From: Aestuariivirgaceae bacterium
GTDB lineage: Bacteria > Pseudomonadota > Alphaproteobacteria > Rhizobiales > Aestuariivirgaceae
Direction: 5' to 3'
Assembly (NCBI GenBank): GCA_028282065.1
Contig: JANQIR010000042.1
Location: forward strand, 1-41,593
DNA: 41,593 bases
Shown here: positions 15,872 to 25,973 of the stretch, one piece after another
How the letters are laid out: every line of letters starts with the position of its first letter
Numbering within the stretch: position 1 is the stretch's first letter
The notes under the pieces: model-generated
The model's database searches: none
The model's input: only the letters and a program-made list of their open reading frames with translations
Told to the model about the DNA's origin: nothing
Program-made: the position numbers and the translations under genes

Positions 15872-16990
15872 TCACAGAGCCGACAGCAAACGAGCGGTTT
15901 GCGTGGCGCCGTCCAGTTTGACCTTCCGCATTGGCCCCGGAACCGGTAGAGCGAACCGCTGCTCGATTTCCTGCGCCAGGCGTTGGGCGGTCAAACCGTC
16001 CTGCTGCAGCACCGAGACCCGGCCCGGCCCGGCCAGAAGCCTGGCGCGGCATGTCTGTTCGCTTTCTCCGTCATCTGCGAAGGGAACCAGGACCGACCGG
16101 CATCCGGCGCGCAGGACGTCGGCCACCGTATTGTAGCCGGCTTGCGAAACCGACAGACCGGCATGGTGCAGCAGTGCGCGGAAGTCCTTGCGATGCCTTT
16201 CAAGCCTGGCACCTGACGGTACGAGCCGGCCAAGTTTCTGGAATTCTGCTTCCGGTAAATTCGGACCCGCAATAAGGCACCAGGTACGTTCACCGTCCAT
16301 CAGGCCGGCTGTCCGGCATGCCGTCTCCAGAAGTTTCAATCCCGCAACGCCACCACCTGCCGAAACGACAATGTCTGCCGGTGGTCCCTGCAACTCGCCC
16401 GGTGGCGCAGAAACGATGCCGGTGTAGTGAACCAGATCCGCTATCTCGGATGCCAGCGGAAACGTCTCATCCAGCCGCACCATCAAGGGGTCACCATGAA
16501 CCAGTACGGCGGCGAAGTGCTGCCTGACAGTGCGCACTGTCTCGGCATCGCGTTCAGGTGAACGTGCCTGCAAAATGTCACGTACCGAGCAAACGATTTT
16601 GCAATCCTTCAACTTGCCCGCTACGTCAAGTAGTGGGTGCAGCTCAAAGCGCATCTGCCTGCGTCCGAACGGAAAAGCCTCGATCAAGACAATGTCCGGC
16701 TTCAACCGGCCGAATACCTGCAAAAGTTCAGTGCATCTCGCCTGCTTCCAGGCCGCATCCACCCGCTGACCGTCGGCGCTGACGAGATCGGAAAACCCAC
16801 CATCACCCGCGCGAAGCGGCGGCAATTGCACGGCCGGCACGTCAGGGCCCGGGAAACCATCAACCGGCATCCCTCCGGTTACCATGGTCAGTTCAAGGCC
16901 TTCTGCGATGGCCGCTTGCGCGATCGCGCTAGCACGGGCCAGATGCCCGATACCCAGCAGATGCTGAACGTAGAACAGAACCTTTTTCAA
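15872..16990 (-). CDS. COG4671-type predicted glycosyltransferase (GT-B, MurG-like C-domain)
   Basis: The protein has 372 residues and opens with KKVLFYVQHLLGIGHLARAS, the hallmark of the COG4671 predicted glycosyltransferases. The C-terminal half has VSAGGGVAGLKLLE and LSVSQAGYNTVADVL, a GT-B nucleotide-sugar-binding pattern. The start is TTG 16990, overlapping the stop of the upstream gene (TTGA); the strong family N-terminus supports this unusual start. It is the third gene of a glycosyltransferase operon. The acceptor and sugar are unknown. A 189-base gap separates it from the degenerate ABC gene on the same strand. Confidence 0.85.
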   Translation of the reverse strand: MKKVLFYVQHLLGIGHLARASAIAQAAIAEGLELTMVTGGMPVDGFPGPDVPAVQLPPLRAGDGGFSDLVSADGQRVDAAWKQARCTELLQVFGRLKPDIVLIEAFPFGRRQMRFELHPLLDVAGKLKDCKIVCSVRDILQARSPERDAETVRTVRQHFAAVLVHGDPLMVRLDETFPLASEIADLVHYTGIVSAPPGELQGPPADIVVSAGGGVAGLKLLETACRTAGLMDGERTWCLIAGPNLPEAEFQKLGRLVPSGARLERHRKDFRALLHHAGLSVSQAGYNTVADVLRAGCRSVLVPFADDGESEQTCRARLLAGPGRVSVLQQDGLTAQRLAQEIEQRFALPVPGPMRKVKLDGATQTARLLSAL

Positions 16991-18249
16991 CTTGCACCAC
17001 CGGCCTTACCAGACCGAAGCGTGGCCCGGAACAGGTCGTTCAAAAACCCAACGCTTGTGCACATGTCGAAATCACGGCGGACAATTTCCTGACCACGATT
17101 GCCCAATTCGGCCCTTCTTTTCGGATCGGTGATCATGTTCTGCAGGGCCTGCGCAAGGGCCTCGGGGTCCTCCGGCGGCACCAGCAGGCCATTTATACCG
17201 TCGCTGACGAGTTCCGGCACACCAGCCACCGTGGTCGACACGCAGGCCAGTCCCTGGCTCTGAGCCTCGACGATCACATTGGGCAAACCGTCACGATCGC
17301 CATCGCGCGCGATACGGCAGGGGAGCACAAACAGGTCCGACGAACGGTATTGCTCCAGCACGGCGCTTTGCGGCAATGGGCCCCGCCAGGTCAGCCGGTC
17401 CGCTACGCCGCGCTCTTCGGCACGCTCTTTCAGTCTTGTCACCAGTTCACCGGCACCTATGTGCGTCCAGTGCCAATTGAGATCTTCAGGCAGCAGCGCA
17501 AGTGCGTCTATCAAGAGGTCCAGGCCCTTTTTCTCCACTGCCCGGCACACGGTCACGAGCCTGACCGGTTCTGATTTGCCGTCGTTGCCAAGTGTGCCGA
17601 CCTTAGATTCCGGCGGACCAAAGCGCGAAAGATCCAGGCCATGATAGCTTAGATGAACCTGCGCCTGCGGACGGGCCAGAGACTTAAGCCTGTCGAAGCC
17701 GGCCTTGGTGCAGGTGACGACCCACTGCGCGGAAGACAGCTTGCCGGCGAGGTCTTCGCTGGTGGACGTCCAGATGTCCTTTGCATGTGCCGAACAGGTC
17801 CACGCCAATCCGGTCATGACACTGGCATAAAAGGTGACGGATGCAGGTGTGTGGATGAAATGGGCATGCAGATGCCGCACATCCGGTGGCAGCTCTGCTG
17901 CCAGCACCATGGCCTGGCCCCAGCGGCGCACCCGGTTGCGGGTCAAATCTCGGCGCAGGTCGGACAGGAAGGTTCGGAAGGCGGCCTTGTAGCCAGGCAG
18001 GCGCCGAACTTTCCGCCATGCCTTCAGCACACGCATTGGCTCGTCCGTCAGGTACTCCGGCAGGTAACTGACGGGAGCCCGGATTTCCTTGTGCACCTGG
18101 TGAACGTGCTCATCGGTCGGATGGCGCATGGAGTAGAGCATCAAGTCCAGCCCGAGCCTCTCCAGGCCCAGCAATTCCTGGGCAATGAAGGTTTCCGACA
18201 GGCGGGGGTAGCCCTTCAGGACAACGGCAATACGGCCAATATCAGTCAA
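16987..18249 (-). CDS. GT4-family glycosyltransferase
   Basis: The protein has 420 residues: GT-B fold, N-terminal KGYPRLSETFIAQELLGLE, then HLHAHFIHTPASV and a C-terminal donor domain with VCRAVEKKGLDLLIDAL and GLPNVIVEAQSQGLACVST (the E-x7-E-like region). Such enzymes transfer sugars from nucleotide donors in exopolysaccharide and glycolipid assembly. The start is a TTG at 18249; no in-frame ATG lies between the upstream stop codon and it. It lies 27 bases after the first COG4671 gene and overlaps the third gene by 4 bases, so the three are one operon. Confidence 0.88.
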   Translation of the reverse strand: MTDIGRIAVVLKGYPRLSETFIAQELLGLERLGLDLMLYSMRHPTDEHVHQVHKEIRAPVSYLPEYLTDEPMRVLKAWRKVRRLPGYKAAFRTFLSDLRRDLTRNRVRRWGQAMVLAAELPPDVRHLHAHFIHTPASVTFYASVMTGLAWTCSAHAKDIWTSTSEDLAGKLSSAQWVVTCTKAGFDRLKSLARPQAQVHLSYHGLDLSRFGPPESKVGTLGNDGKSEPVRLVTVCRAVEKKGLDLLIDALALLPEDLNWHWTHIGAGELVTRLKERAEERGVADRLTWRGPLPQSAVLEQYRSSDLFVLPCRIARDGDRDGLPNVIVEAQSQGLACVSTTVAGVPELVSDGINGLLVPPEDPEALAQALQNMITDPKRRAELGNRGQEIVRRDFDMCTSVGFLNDLFRATLRSGKAGGAS

Positions 18250-18276
18250 TTTTCGGATCCGATTCTGTGCTGACCG

Positions 18277-19476
18277 TCAGACCACGGCCAACCGGAGCCT
18301 GTCTCGGCGGGCGATCAGCTCCTCTGTAAGATCGGCGATCACGTCCAGGCCCCCCATCATCTGCGCGGCGCCCGATACCGATGGTGCCGGACGGCGCACC
18401 AGAGCTTTCAAGGCCGAGGCCATGGCCAACGGGTCGACGGCATCGTTAGGGTGCAGCATATCCAGCAGTCCAAGCTCCTGGGCGCGCCTGGCCCGCACAT
18501 ATTGCTCCTGACGCGGTTTGACCCGAGGAACAATCAAGGCCGGCTTGTCAAAGGACAGTATTTCGCAGAACGTGTTGTAGCCGCACATGCCGACCACACC
18601 GGCTGAATCGGTAATCAGTTTCTCAATCCTGTTGTGAAATTCGATAATCTCGACCCGCTTGGTTTGCCGGGCGCGCTCCGTGAGCGTCTCACGTTCTTCC
18701 GCCGGCATGAAAGGCCCCAGCGTCATGACCGCGTTTACGTCTATGCCGGGGTCAGCCTCATAGGCGGCCAGGACCTGGCTTAGCAAACCTGCCCCGTCGC
18801 CCCCGCCACCGGCCGTCACCAGGATATACTTGCCGGAGGTCAAAGGCGCACTGGCGTAACTCGGCGGCACGGTACGATCCAAAAACCCGGTGAACGTCAT
18901 GCGTTCGCGCAAACGCTCGGGCACATCGAGCCCGGTCAGCGGATCCCAGAAGCTCTTTGGCCCGTAAACCCAGATATCATCGTACAGCTCGTCAATCTTG
19001 CCAGCCATATCCGTACGGGACCACTCCTTGCGCAGCAATTCCGGAGAGTCCATGACATCGCGCAGTCCCAGGACCAACGTGCAGCGCTGAGACTTCAAAT
19101 AACGGAGCGTTTCCTCAAGTTCGCCGCGCAGCCCCAATGGCTCCTTGTCGACAATGAAGATGTCGGGATCAAAGGACTTGGTGGTGTGGTGGATCATCGA
19201 CATGCGCATATCCAGCGTTTCCTGGATATCGATATGCTGATCGATCGAGGTATATTCGCCGTTGTGCAGCTTGATCACGCTTGGGATCTTCACAAAATCA
19301 ACCCTGGCGCGAAAATCGAAGGCACCGGCGATCGGCGAGCCCGAAATGATCAGGACATGCACACCTTTGTAGTGTTCAACAAGGGAATGGGCGATCGTCC
19401 GGCAGCGGCGAAGATGGCCCAGGCCGAACGTGTCGTGGCTGTACATTAGGATTCGGACGTGTTCGAGCCGCTTCAT
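18277..19476 (-). CDS. COG4671-type predicted glycosyltransferase
   Basis: The protein has 399 residues from ATG 19476 (MKRLEHVRILMYSHD, then FGLGHLRRCRTIAHSL). A longer in-frame reading to 19575 lacks family sequence. The C-terminal half has VTAGGGGDGAGLLSQVL and GVVGMCGYNTFCEIL, paralogous to the enzyme at 15872-16990. Two related COG4671 enzymes flanking a GT4 suggest successive sugar additions to one acceptor. It is first in the operon; the 226 bases before it contain no recognised gene. Confidence 0.85.
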   Translation of the reverse strand: MKRLEHVRILMYSHDTFGLGHLRRCRTIAHSLVEHYKGVHVLIISGSPIAGAFDFRARVDFVKIPSVIKLHNGEYTSIDQHIDIQETLDMRMSMIHHTTKSFDPDIFIVDKEPLGLRGELEETLRYLKSQRCTLVLGLRDVMDSPELLRKEWSRTDMAGKIDELYDDIWVYGPKSFWDPLTGLDVPERLRERMTFTGFLDRTVPPSYASAPLTSGKYILVTAGGGGDGAGLLSQVLAAYEADPGIDVNAVMTLGPFMPAEERETLTERARQTKRVEIIEFHNRIEKLITDSAGVVGMCGYNTFCEILSFDKPALIVPRVKPRQEQYVRARRAQELGLLDMLHPNDAVDPLAMASALKALVRRPAPSVSGAAQMMGGLDVIADLTEELIARRDRLRLAVV

Positions 19477-19702
19477 GACCGGTTTCCCTGACCTAACGGA
19501 GCCTCTTTGACGCTGAGTACACCAGGTTTGCGCGCTGTTGAGAGCGGTGCCCGGCGCTCGGTTCACCAGGAGCAAATCCCACTACTGCAATATTCGGGAA
19601 AATCCCGCCCTGCCTGCCAACTGAACTATGGCACACAGACGGTTGCCGCAAAATGGCCGTAACGCGTGTTTTACCTTTTTTGCTACCCACACCAAACTCT
19701 CA

Positions 19703-20887
19703 TTACTTATACGGATCGGCGGCATCGCGCAAACCGTCGCCGAGAAAATTATACGCCAGTATGACCAGGATGACCGGCACCACGGGCAGCATCAGCCAGG
19801 GATACAACACCACCGCATTGATGTTTTGCGCCTCGGTCAGAAGAACCCCCCAGCTGGTGATCGGCGGTCTCAACCCCAGCCCCAGGAAGCTCAGGGCCGT
19901 TTCACCAAGAATCATCACCGGGATTGAAATCGTCGCCGTGGCAATGAGATGGCTCATAAACCCGGGCACCAGGTGCCGGAAAATAACCCTGGACGTTCCA
20001 GCTCCCATCAGTTGCGCCGCCAGAACATAATCTTCCTCGCGCAATGCCAGAAGTTTCGATCGCACCGCTCTGGCCAACCCGGTCCAGTCGATCAGGCCGA
20101 GTATGATGGTAATCGCAAAATAAACCACAATAGGCGACCATGTGACCGGCATGATGGCGGCGAGTGCCAGCCACAACGGAATACTGGGCAGCGATTGCAG
20201 CACCTCGATGATGCGCTGAACGATCATGTCGGTCAGGCCACCATAGTAGCCCGCGATACCGCCGATCACGATCCCCAGAGAAAAACTGATGGCGATACCG
20301 ATCAAGCCGATCGTCAGCGAAATACGCGCACCATAAATCATTCGCGAGAAGATATCCCGGCCCAGGCGATCAGTCCCCAACAGGAAGAACGGACCTTTCT
20401 TCGGCGGACAGACGATGTGGAAGCTGCCTTCCCAAATACCCCAGAACTTGTACGTGTCGCCGGAGCAGAAGAACCTCAACGGCAGAACCTTTCGCTCGTC
20501 GCGCTTGTAGATCGGTTTCAGGGTCTCCAGGTCCCGGCTGGCCTTGATACCGTAGACGAAGGGCCCGACAAACTTACCGTCGTGGAACAGGTGCACACCC
20601 TGTGGCGGGGCAAACTGATAGCGGCTGTTGCGCGTGTGAAGATTATACGGCGCGAGGATCTCGCTGATGAGAATCGAACCGTACAAAACCAGCAGGAATA
20701 CTCCCGACCAAACGGCGATGCGGTGACGCTTGAACTTCCACCACATGAGCTTCCATTGGGACGCGAGATAGACCTTTTCCTGCTCGGGCGTCAGCTGTTC
20801 GATTGAACGCGGATCAAACGCAGCACTCGAGATATAGTGGTGCATTGGTTCGCCGGAAGGCGGCAATGGAGATTTACCGGTGGTCAT
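19703..20887 (-). CDS. Peptide/oligosaccharide ABC transporter permease (DppC/YejE-like)
   Basis: The protein has 394 residues. The N-terminal cytoplasmic stretch and first helix (VWSGVFLLVLYGSILIS) are followed by a periplasmic segment of about 130 residues, which is much longer than in DppC. Then comes LLGTDRLGRDIFSRMIYGAR and the permease core with the EAA-type loop ALREEDYVLAAQLMGAG. The start ATGA overlaps the stop of the DppB-like gene. It is last in a four-gene uptake operon. The long loop may contact the large binding protein. Confidence 0.9.
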   Translation of the reverse strand: MTTGKSPLPPSGEPMHHYISSAAFDPRSIEQLTPEQEKVYLASQWKLMWWKFKRHRIAVWSGVFLLVLYGSILISEILAPYNLHTRNSRYQFAPPQGVHLFHDGKFVGPFVYGIKASRDLETLKPIYKRDERKVLPLRFFCSGDTYKFWGIWEGSFHIVCPPKKGPFFLLGTDRLGRDIFSRMIYGARISLTIGLIGIAISFSLGIVIGGIAGYYGGLTDMIVQRIIEVLQSLPSIPLWLALAAIMPVTWSPIVVYFAITIILGLIDWTGLARAVRSKLLALREEDYVLAAQLMGAGTSRVIFRHLVPGFMSHLIATATISIPVMILGETALSFLGLGLRPPITSWGVLLTEAQNINAVVLYPWLMLPVVPVILVILAYNFLGDGLRDAADPYK

Positions 20888-21882
20888 TTGGTTCTCCCGC
20901 CGGCAAGGCGAATGCGCGGATCAAGCATGGCAAGCGCAATATCGGAAATCAGAACACCGATCACCGTGAGCGTGGCCAGCACCATAAGGAACGATCCTGC
21001 CAGGTACATGTCCTGGCTTTGCAACGCAGAGATCAGCAACGGACCGGTGGTCTCCAGCGACAAGACGATTGCGACGATCTCAGCACCGGAAATGATGGCT
21101 GGCAGGATGCTGCCGATATCGGAAATGAAGAAATTCAGCGCCATGCGCAGCGGATACTTCACCAGCGCACGGAACGGGTGAAGCCCCTTGGCCTTGGCCG
21201 TTGTAACATATTGCTTTTGCAACTCGTCGAGCAGGTTCGCGCGCAGCCGCCGGATCATGCCCGCCGTTCCGGCCGTCCCGACGATAATGACCGGTATCCA
21301 CAAATGGTTCAGGATCGAAATGGCCTTATCCCAACTCATCGGCGCATTGACATATTCCGGGTCCATCAATCCGCCGATCGACAGGTCAAACCAGACATTC
21401 GCCAGATATAGAAATATCAGGGCGAGCATGAAATTCGGTGTCGCCAGGCCGAGAAGGCCCAGAAACGTCAGTCCATAGTCGCCCCAGCTGTACTGGTGCG
21501 TGGCGGAGTAGATGCCGATGGGAAAAGCGATCAACCAGGTAAAGATGATCGTCGTGAAGGAGACCAGGATGGTCAGCCACATCCGGTCGCCGACAACATC
21601 CGACACGGGTAACTGGTATTCAAAGGAATAGCCGAAATCACCGTGCAGCATGCCCCAGACCCAATGGAAGTACCGCTCCACGGGCGGTTTGTCGAAACCG
21701 TATTCCTTGCGCAACTCCTCGATCTTCTGCAGATCGACCGTTTCGCCCTGAGCCTGGAGTTCGGCAATATAGCTCTCGAAATAGTCGCCCGGCGGCAGCT
21801 CGATAATGGCGAACACCAGCGCCGAAATAATCAGCAACGTCGGTATCATCACGAGAAATCTATGGATGATATAGCCGATCAA
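20884..21882 (-). CDS. Peptide/oligosaccharide ABC transporter permease (DppB/YejB-like)
   Basis: The protein has 332 residues with a standard DppB layout: N-terminal helix (YIIHRFLVMIPTLLIISALV), a periplasmic loop (residues about 30-95), five further helices, and the EAA loop around YVTTAKAKGLHPFRALVKYP. The start is TTG 21882, supported by a perfect AAGGAG 7 bases upstream; the first in-frame ATG would remove part of the first helix. It follows the binding-protein gene by 39 bases and overlaps the DppC-like gene. Confidence 0.92.
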   Translation of the reverse strand: MIGYIIHRFLVMIPTLLIISALVFAIIELPPGDYFESYIAELQAQGETVDLQKIEELRKEYGFDKPPVERYFHWVWGMLHGDFGYSFEYQLPVSDVVGDRMWLTILVSFTTIIFTWLIAFPIGIYSATHQYSWGDYGLTFLGLLGLATPNFMLALIFLYLANVWFDLSIGGLMDPEYVNAPMSWDKAISILNHLWIPVIIVGTAGTAGMIRRLRANLLDELQKQYVTTAKAKGLHPFRALVKYPLRMALNFFISDIGSILPAIISGAEIVAIVLSLETTGPLLISALQSQDMYLAGSFLMVLATLTVIGVLISDIALAMLDPRIRLAGGRTK

Positions 21883-21921
21883 GTGTTCGCTCCTTCCGCC
21901 TACGCCTCGATCCCTGCCGGC

Positions 21922-23823
21922 TTATTGGCCGGAAAACCAGAATGCGTCCATGTTGTAGATGCCGAAATAGGATCCCGGCGAAAAACTCCACACGCCCTCT
22001 TCGGGAATGTTCTCCAGTGCGGCCGCACTGACAACCGGCTGGCGGGTGCTGTTGACCGTGCCGATCGAGAAGACCTGATCGGTGTAAAGCGACAACATCT
22101 TGTGCCAGATTTCTGCACGTTCGGCCGTGGACCGGGCCGAGCGCCAGTCCTGCGCAAACTTGGCCAGCTGTTTGGCTTCTTCAATATCCGCCGGCTCGCC
22201 CTTGGCGCCGCCGGTTTCGTAATATTGCCCCCATCGCGGCCATTGCAGTTGCGCGTCGGAGCTTGGAGAAACTTCCCACGGGTTCATGTCCGCAGTGGGA
22301 AGTGCGTTGTCCAGACCGGCCCAAACCGACATCACCGTCTGACCGGAGAACACCCGGCGGCGCAGGACTTCGCGCTGCGAGGCGCGCACGAACACCTTGA
22401 TGCCAATCTTGCTCAGGTGATCGGCAATCAGTTCCAATACATCGGTTTCTTCAGTGCTCTCGCCAGCCGTTTCAATGATCAGGTCGGCCGGATTACCGTT
22501 GGGAAGCAGCCTGGTGCCTTCGCCATTGCGCTTATCCAGGCCGATTTCGTCGAGCAGTTTGTTTGCCTGTTCGGGATCATGCGCGATCCAGGCATTGGCA
22601 TATTCTTCCCGGAACAGCGGACTTTCCGGCAACACCGTGTCGGCACTTTCCCGCCCAAGGCCGTAGAACACGCTTTGGTTCAGGTCTTCACGATCAATGC
22701 CCAATGAGATCGCCCGGCGGAAGCGAACATCACGCACCAGCTTTCTCCAGACCGGGTCTTCGACATTCAAATTCGGCAGAAGCGCGAGCTTGGAACCAAA
22801 TCCGTACCGCCACAGCCGGACCTTGATCTTGCCGCGCTTTTCAGCCTCTTTCAGGAAGGTATAGTTGTCAAACCGAATGTAGCGCGCCTGGAGGTCGCTG
22901 TCGCCGGCGCCTGTCTTGGCCGGCACCAGCGACGTCGATCCCATGCTCATGATGATCTTATCGATATACGGCAGCTGCCGACCATTTTCGTCGACACGGT
23001 GAAAGTATGGGTTGCGCTCGAAAACGAACTGCTCCGATGGCGGATTGATCGTGTTATGCCAGGGATCGAGCGTCGGCAAATCCGGATTTTCGGGCCGGTA
23101 CTGACGGCCCTTCTTGATATGCAGTCCGCGCCATTTGCGCGCCCTTTCTTTCTCGACCATTTCCTCCAGCTTGGCCTTATCCTGATACTTGGCATGAAAC
23201 TGCTTCATGTAGTGGGCAGGCAGCGCAAGGAACAACGGCCGCGGCGCTGCCAAGGCGGGAAGGAAGTCGGGATTGGGTTCCTCCCAGGTGAACCGCACCG
23301 TCACTTCATCAATAACTTCGAACTTCGGCGGTTTGCCCTTGACAAGAAGCTGGCGCGGGGGCCCGGTACGCGACAATTCCTCGTTGTTGAAGACATCTTC
23401 CCAGACATACCGGATGTCCGCAGTCGTAAAAGGCTTGCCATCAGACCATTTGTGACCCTTTCGCAGCTTGAATGTGAAGATCCGGCCTTCCTTGACGTCA
23501 AACGATTCCAGAATATCGGGGACGAGTTCAAAGTCTTTGTTGAAACCCACGAGGCGCGCATAACCGTAGACCGTCATCATACGGACGTCCTTTTGCTTGC
23601 CCATGAGCATGCGGATCGTGCCACCGTGTTTGCCCGGCTTGCGGTCCAAAGCTCCCATGTTGATGACGCGCGGCGTTTCCGGCAGCCGTTCAGCCACAGG
23701 AGGCAGCTTACCGGCCTTGACATCGGCTCCAAGCGACGGCGTTTCCTGAAGAGACCCCGCATACGCCGGTACCAGCGCACATATACAGGCGAACAGAACG
23801 GTTGCTAGCAGCCGGTGGATCAT
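21922..23823 (-). CDS. Family 5 extracellular solute-binding protein (YejA-like, large)
   Basis: The protein has 633 residues. A Sec signal peptide ([20 protein letters not shown], cleavage after AYA near residue 22) is followed by a family 5 binding fold: LVPDILESFDVKEGRIFTFK, LRKGHKWSDGKPFTTADI, then RRAISLGIDREDLNQSVF and GLDNALPTADMNPWEVS. It is longer than DppA (about 535 residues) and close to YejA-type proteins, which bind peptides; some relatives in this size class take oligosaccharides. The ligand is unknown. The ATG overlaps the stop of the fused ATPase gene. Confidence 0.9.
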   Translation of the reverse strand: MIHRLLATVLFACICALVPAYAGSLQETPSLGADVKAGKLPPVAERLPETPRVINMGALDRKPGKHGGTIRMLMGKQKDVRMMTVYGYARLVGFNKDFELVPDILESFDVKEGRIFTFKLRKGHKWSDGKPFTTADIRYVWEDVFNNEELSRTGPPRQLLVKGKPPKFEVIDEVTVRFTWEEPNPDFLPALAAPRPLFLALPAHYMKQFHAKYQDKAKLEEMVEKERARKWRGLHIKKGRQYRPENPDLPTLDPWHNTINPPSEQFVFERNPYFHRVDENGRQLPYIDKIIMSMGSTSLVPAKTGAGDSDLQARYIRFDNYTFLKEAEKRGKIKVRLWRYGFGSKLALLPNLNVEDPVWRKLVRDVRFRRAISLGIDREDLNQSVFYGLGRESADTVLPESPLFREEYANAWIAHDPEQANKLLDEIGLDKRNGEGTRLLPNGNPADLIIETAGESTEETDVLELIADHLSKIGIKVFVRASQREVLRRRVFSGQTVMSVWAGLDNALPTADMNPWEVSPSSDAQLQWPRWGQYYETGGAKGEPADIEEAKQLAKFAQDWRSARSTAERAEIWHKMLSLYTDQVFSIGTVNSTRQPVVSAAALENIPEEGVWSFSPGSYFGIYNMDAFWFSGQ

Positions 23824-25727
23824 TGCGGTCTAAGCTCCCTAACATCAGCTTGCTCTCTGGCCAGGACGAAGTGGCCTTCGGCAATTTCAAAATGCTTCAA
23901 TTCGCCGTCCTCGCCTTCGGGACGGAACTGCGGCGCCCAATCTTCAATATCAGAGGCACCTTCCAAACGAAGCGCGCCAAGATCCAGCGGGCGGTCCAAA
24001 TCAGGATAAGGCACCGCCGACAACAGTGAACGGGTGTATGAGTGTATCGGCTGGCGAAACAGCACTTCGCGCGGTGCAGCTTCCACGATGCGTCCGCGGC
24101 ACATAACCGCGATCCGGTCGGCCATGTAATCGACGACAGCCAGATTATGGGAAATGAACAGATATGTCAGGCCCAACTGCGACTGCAGGTCCTTCAGCAG
24201 ATTGAGCACCTGGGCTTGCACCGAAACATCGAGGGCTGAAACCGGTTCGTCGCAAATCAGCAGTTCCGGTTTCAGGGCCAAAGCACGGGCGATTCCGATC
24301 CTCTGGCGCTGGCCTCCGGAGAACGAATGCGGATAGCGGCTCAAGAATCGGGGATCGAGACCAACCACGCGCATCAGATCCTTCACCGTTGCAAGCCGCG
24401 AAGCGTCGTCTCCAACATTGTGGATCTCCAGCGGCTCACGCAAAACGTTGGAGACAGTCATCCTTGGACTGAGCGAAGAGAACGGGTCCTGGAAAACCAT
24501 CTGTATGCGCGTCCGGAACCGCTTGAGCGCGTCGCCGTGCAACTCGTTGATATCCGTGCGGCCGGTCTTGCCGTTGAATATGATGTCGCCAGAATCGGCG
24601 GTAACGGCGCGCATGATCAGTTTCGACACGGTGGTCTTGCCGCAACCGCTTTCACCGACCAGGCCAAAACACTCCCCGCGCTTGATCTCAAAGCTCACAT
24701 TGTCCACGGCGCGCACGACGTTGTCCGCCGGACCAAACGAAAACAATCCTCCCTTGCGGGTCTGGAAAGTCTTGGTCAGCGACTTGACGCTCAAGATAGG
24801 CTCTTCAGAGGCAACCTCGCCGGACGCGGCGTCGGCGCCAAGCAATGCAACGGCGTCCACCTTGACATCACGCAACGAGGTGAGCCTTTCGCCTTCGCGC
24901 ATATCGAAATGCGGCACGGCGTTCAAAAGCGCTTTGAGATAGGGATGCTGCGGCCTGGAGAAGATCTCCTTCACAGGGCCTGCCTCCATGATCTCGCCGT
25001 GATAGATCACCACAACTTCGTCAGCCATGTTGGCGACAACGCCAAGATCATGGGTGATGAGCAGGACCGCCATGCCGAGCTTTTCCTGCAGATCCTTCAG
25101 CAGCTTGAGGATCTGTGCCTGGATGGTGACGTCGAGCGCCGTGGTCGGCTCGTCGGCGATCAGCAGTGCGGGGCGACAGATCAGCGCCATCGAAATCATG
25201 GCGCGCTGGCGCAATCCTCCGGACAGCTCAAAGGGGTACATGTCATAGGCGCGGACCGGGTCTGGAAATCCGACCAGGTCCAGCATCTCCTCGGTCCTGG
25301 AACGCCGTTCGGATTTTGGGACATTTTGATGGAGAACCAGCGCTTCCTCGATCTGATCGCCGATCGTGTGCAGCGGCGACAAGGATGTCATGGGCTCCTG
25401 AAAGATCATCGCGATCCGGCCGCCGCGCAGAGTGCGCATCTTGCCGCCATCCGGCAGCAGGCCGGCGATATCAATGACCTGGCCCGGAGACATGGGGTCG
25501 AAGAACTTGATCGAGCCGCCGGATATTCTGCCGACCTTGGGCAATATGCCCATAATCGCCTGGGCGCAGACGGACTTTCCCGATCCCGACTCGCCGACAA
25601 GCGCCATCACGCTTCCCGGACGGATACGAAAACTCACGCCTTTGACAACTTCCAGCGCACCCGATTGCAGGGTGAACTCTATTTTGAGGTCCTCAACGCG
25701 CAGCAAATCTTGTGCTGGCGAACTCAT
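23820..25727 (-). CDS. Fused double ATP-binding subunit of the uptake ABC transporter (YejF/DppDF-like)
   Basis: The protein has 635 residues with two complete ABC domains. The first (about 5-260) has GESGSGKS, a signature [11 protein letters not shown] and Walker [13 protein letters not shown]. The second (about 305-570) has [25 protein letters not shown] and [12 protein letters not shown]. Both have oligopeptide-transporter C-terminal extensions. All catalytic motifs are intact, in contrast to the exporter-like protein at 12950-15682. It is first gene of the operon and starts 44 bases from an 18-base palindrome that may be its operator. Confidence 0.95.
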   Translation of the reverse strand: MSSPAQDLLRVEDLKIEFTLQSGALEVVKGVSFRIRPGSVMALVGESGSGKSVCAQAIMGILPKVGRISGGSIKFFDPMSPGQVIDIAGLLPDGGKMRTLRGGRIAMIFQEPMTSLSPLHTIGDQIEEALVLHQNVPKSERRSRTEEMLDLVGFPDPVRAYDMYPFELSGGLRQRAMISMALICRPALLIADEPTTALDVTIQAQILKLLKDLQEKLGMAVLLITHDLGVVANMADEVVVIYHGEIMEAGPVKEIFSRPQHPYLKALLNAVPHFDMREGERLTSLRDVKVDAVALLGADAASGEVASEEPILSVKSLTKTFQTRKGGLFSFGPADNVVRAVDNVSFEIKRGECFGLVGESGCGKTTVSKLIMRAVTADSGDIIFNGKTGRTDINELHGDALKRFRTRIQMVFQDPFSSLSPRMTVSNVLREPLEIHNVGDDASRLATVKDLMRVVGLDPRFLSRYPHSFSGGQRQRIGIARALALKPELLICDEPVSALDVSVQAQVLNLLKDLQSQLGLTYLFISHNLAVVDYMADRIAVMCRGRIVEAAPREVLFRQPIHSYTRSLLSAVPYPDLDRPLDLGALRLEGASDIEDWAPQFRPEGEDGELKHFEIAEGHFVLAREQADVRELRPQ

Positions 25728-25770
25728 CTCCCGTGCGGTTCCCCTTACTCAGTTTAGCGTTATTTTGCGC

Positions 25771-25788
25771 ACAGAGTGAGCACTCTGT
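25771..25788. promoter_or_regulatory. 18-base palindrome in the divergent promoter region
   Basis: ACAGAGTGAGCACTCTGT has perfect 8-base arms around a 2-base centre. It lies 44-61 bases before the ABC uptake operon (minus strand) and about 185 bases before the divergent glycosyltransferase. The centre is too short for a stable hairpin and no T-tract follows, so it looks like an operator for a dimeric repressor. No regulator gene lies next to it. Confidence 0.45.
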
Positions 25789-25973
25789 CCCGTCCACCCA
25801 ACAGATGCTTACGTACCACTCCGGTTACGGTCATGTCGAGACTTCTTGCGCGCCTTAGGGGCGGTTGAGCGAACTCCACTTTACATTACCATTTAGCCAA
25901 GAGATTGTGACAGTTTGCCAATTTCAGAGGGCGGGTTGACATCACGTCCGTAGCCGGCAAACGGAGACCTGCT

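Noticed and set aside
19595-19607. Short dyad CGGGA-AAA-TCCCG upstream of the glycosyltransferase operon
   Set aside because: The arms are only 5 bases and lie about 120 bases from the start; this is expected by chance in GC-rich DNA.
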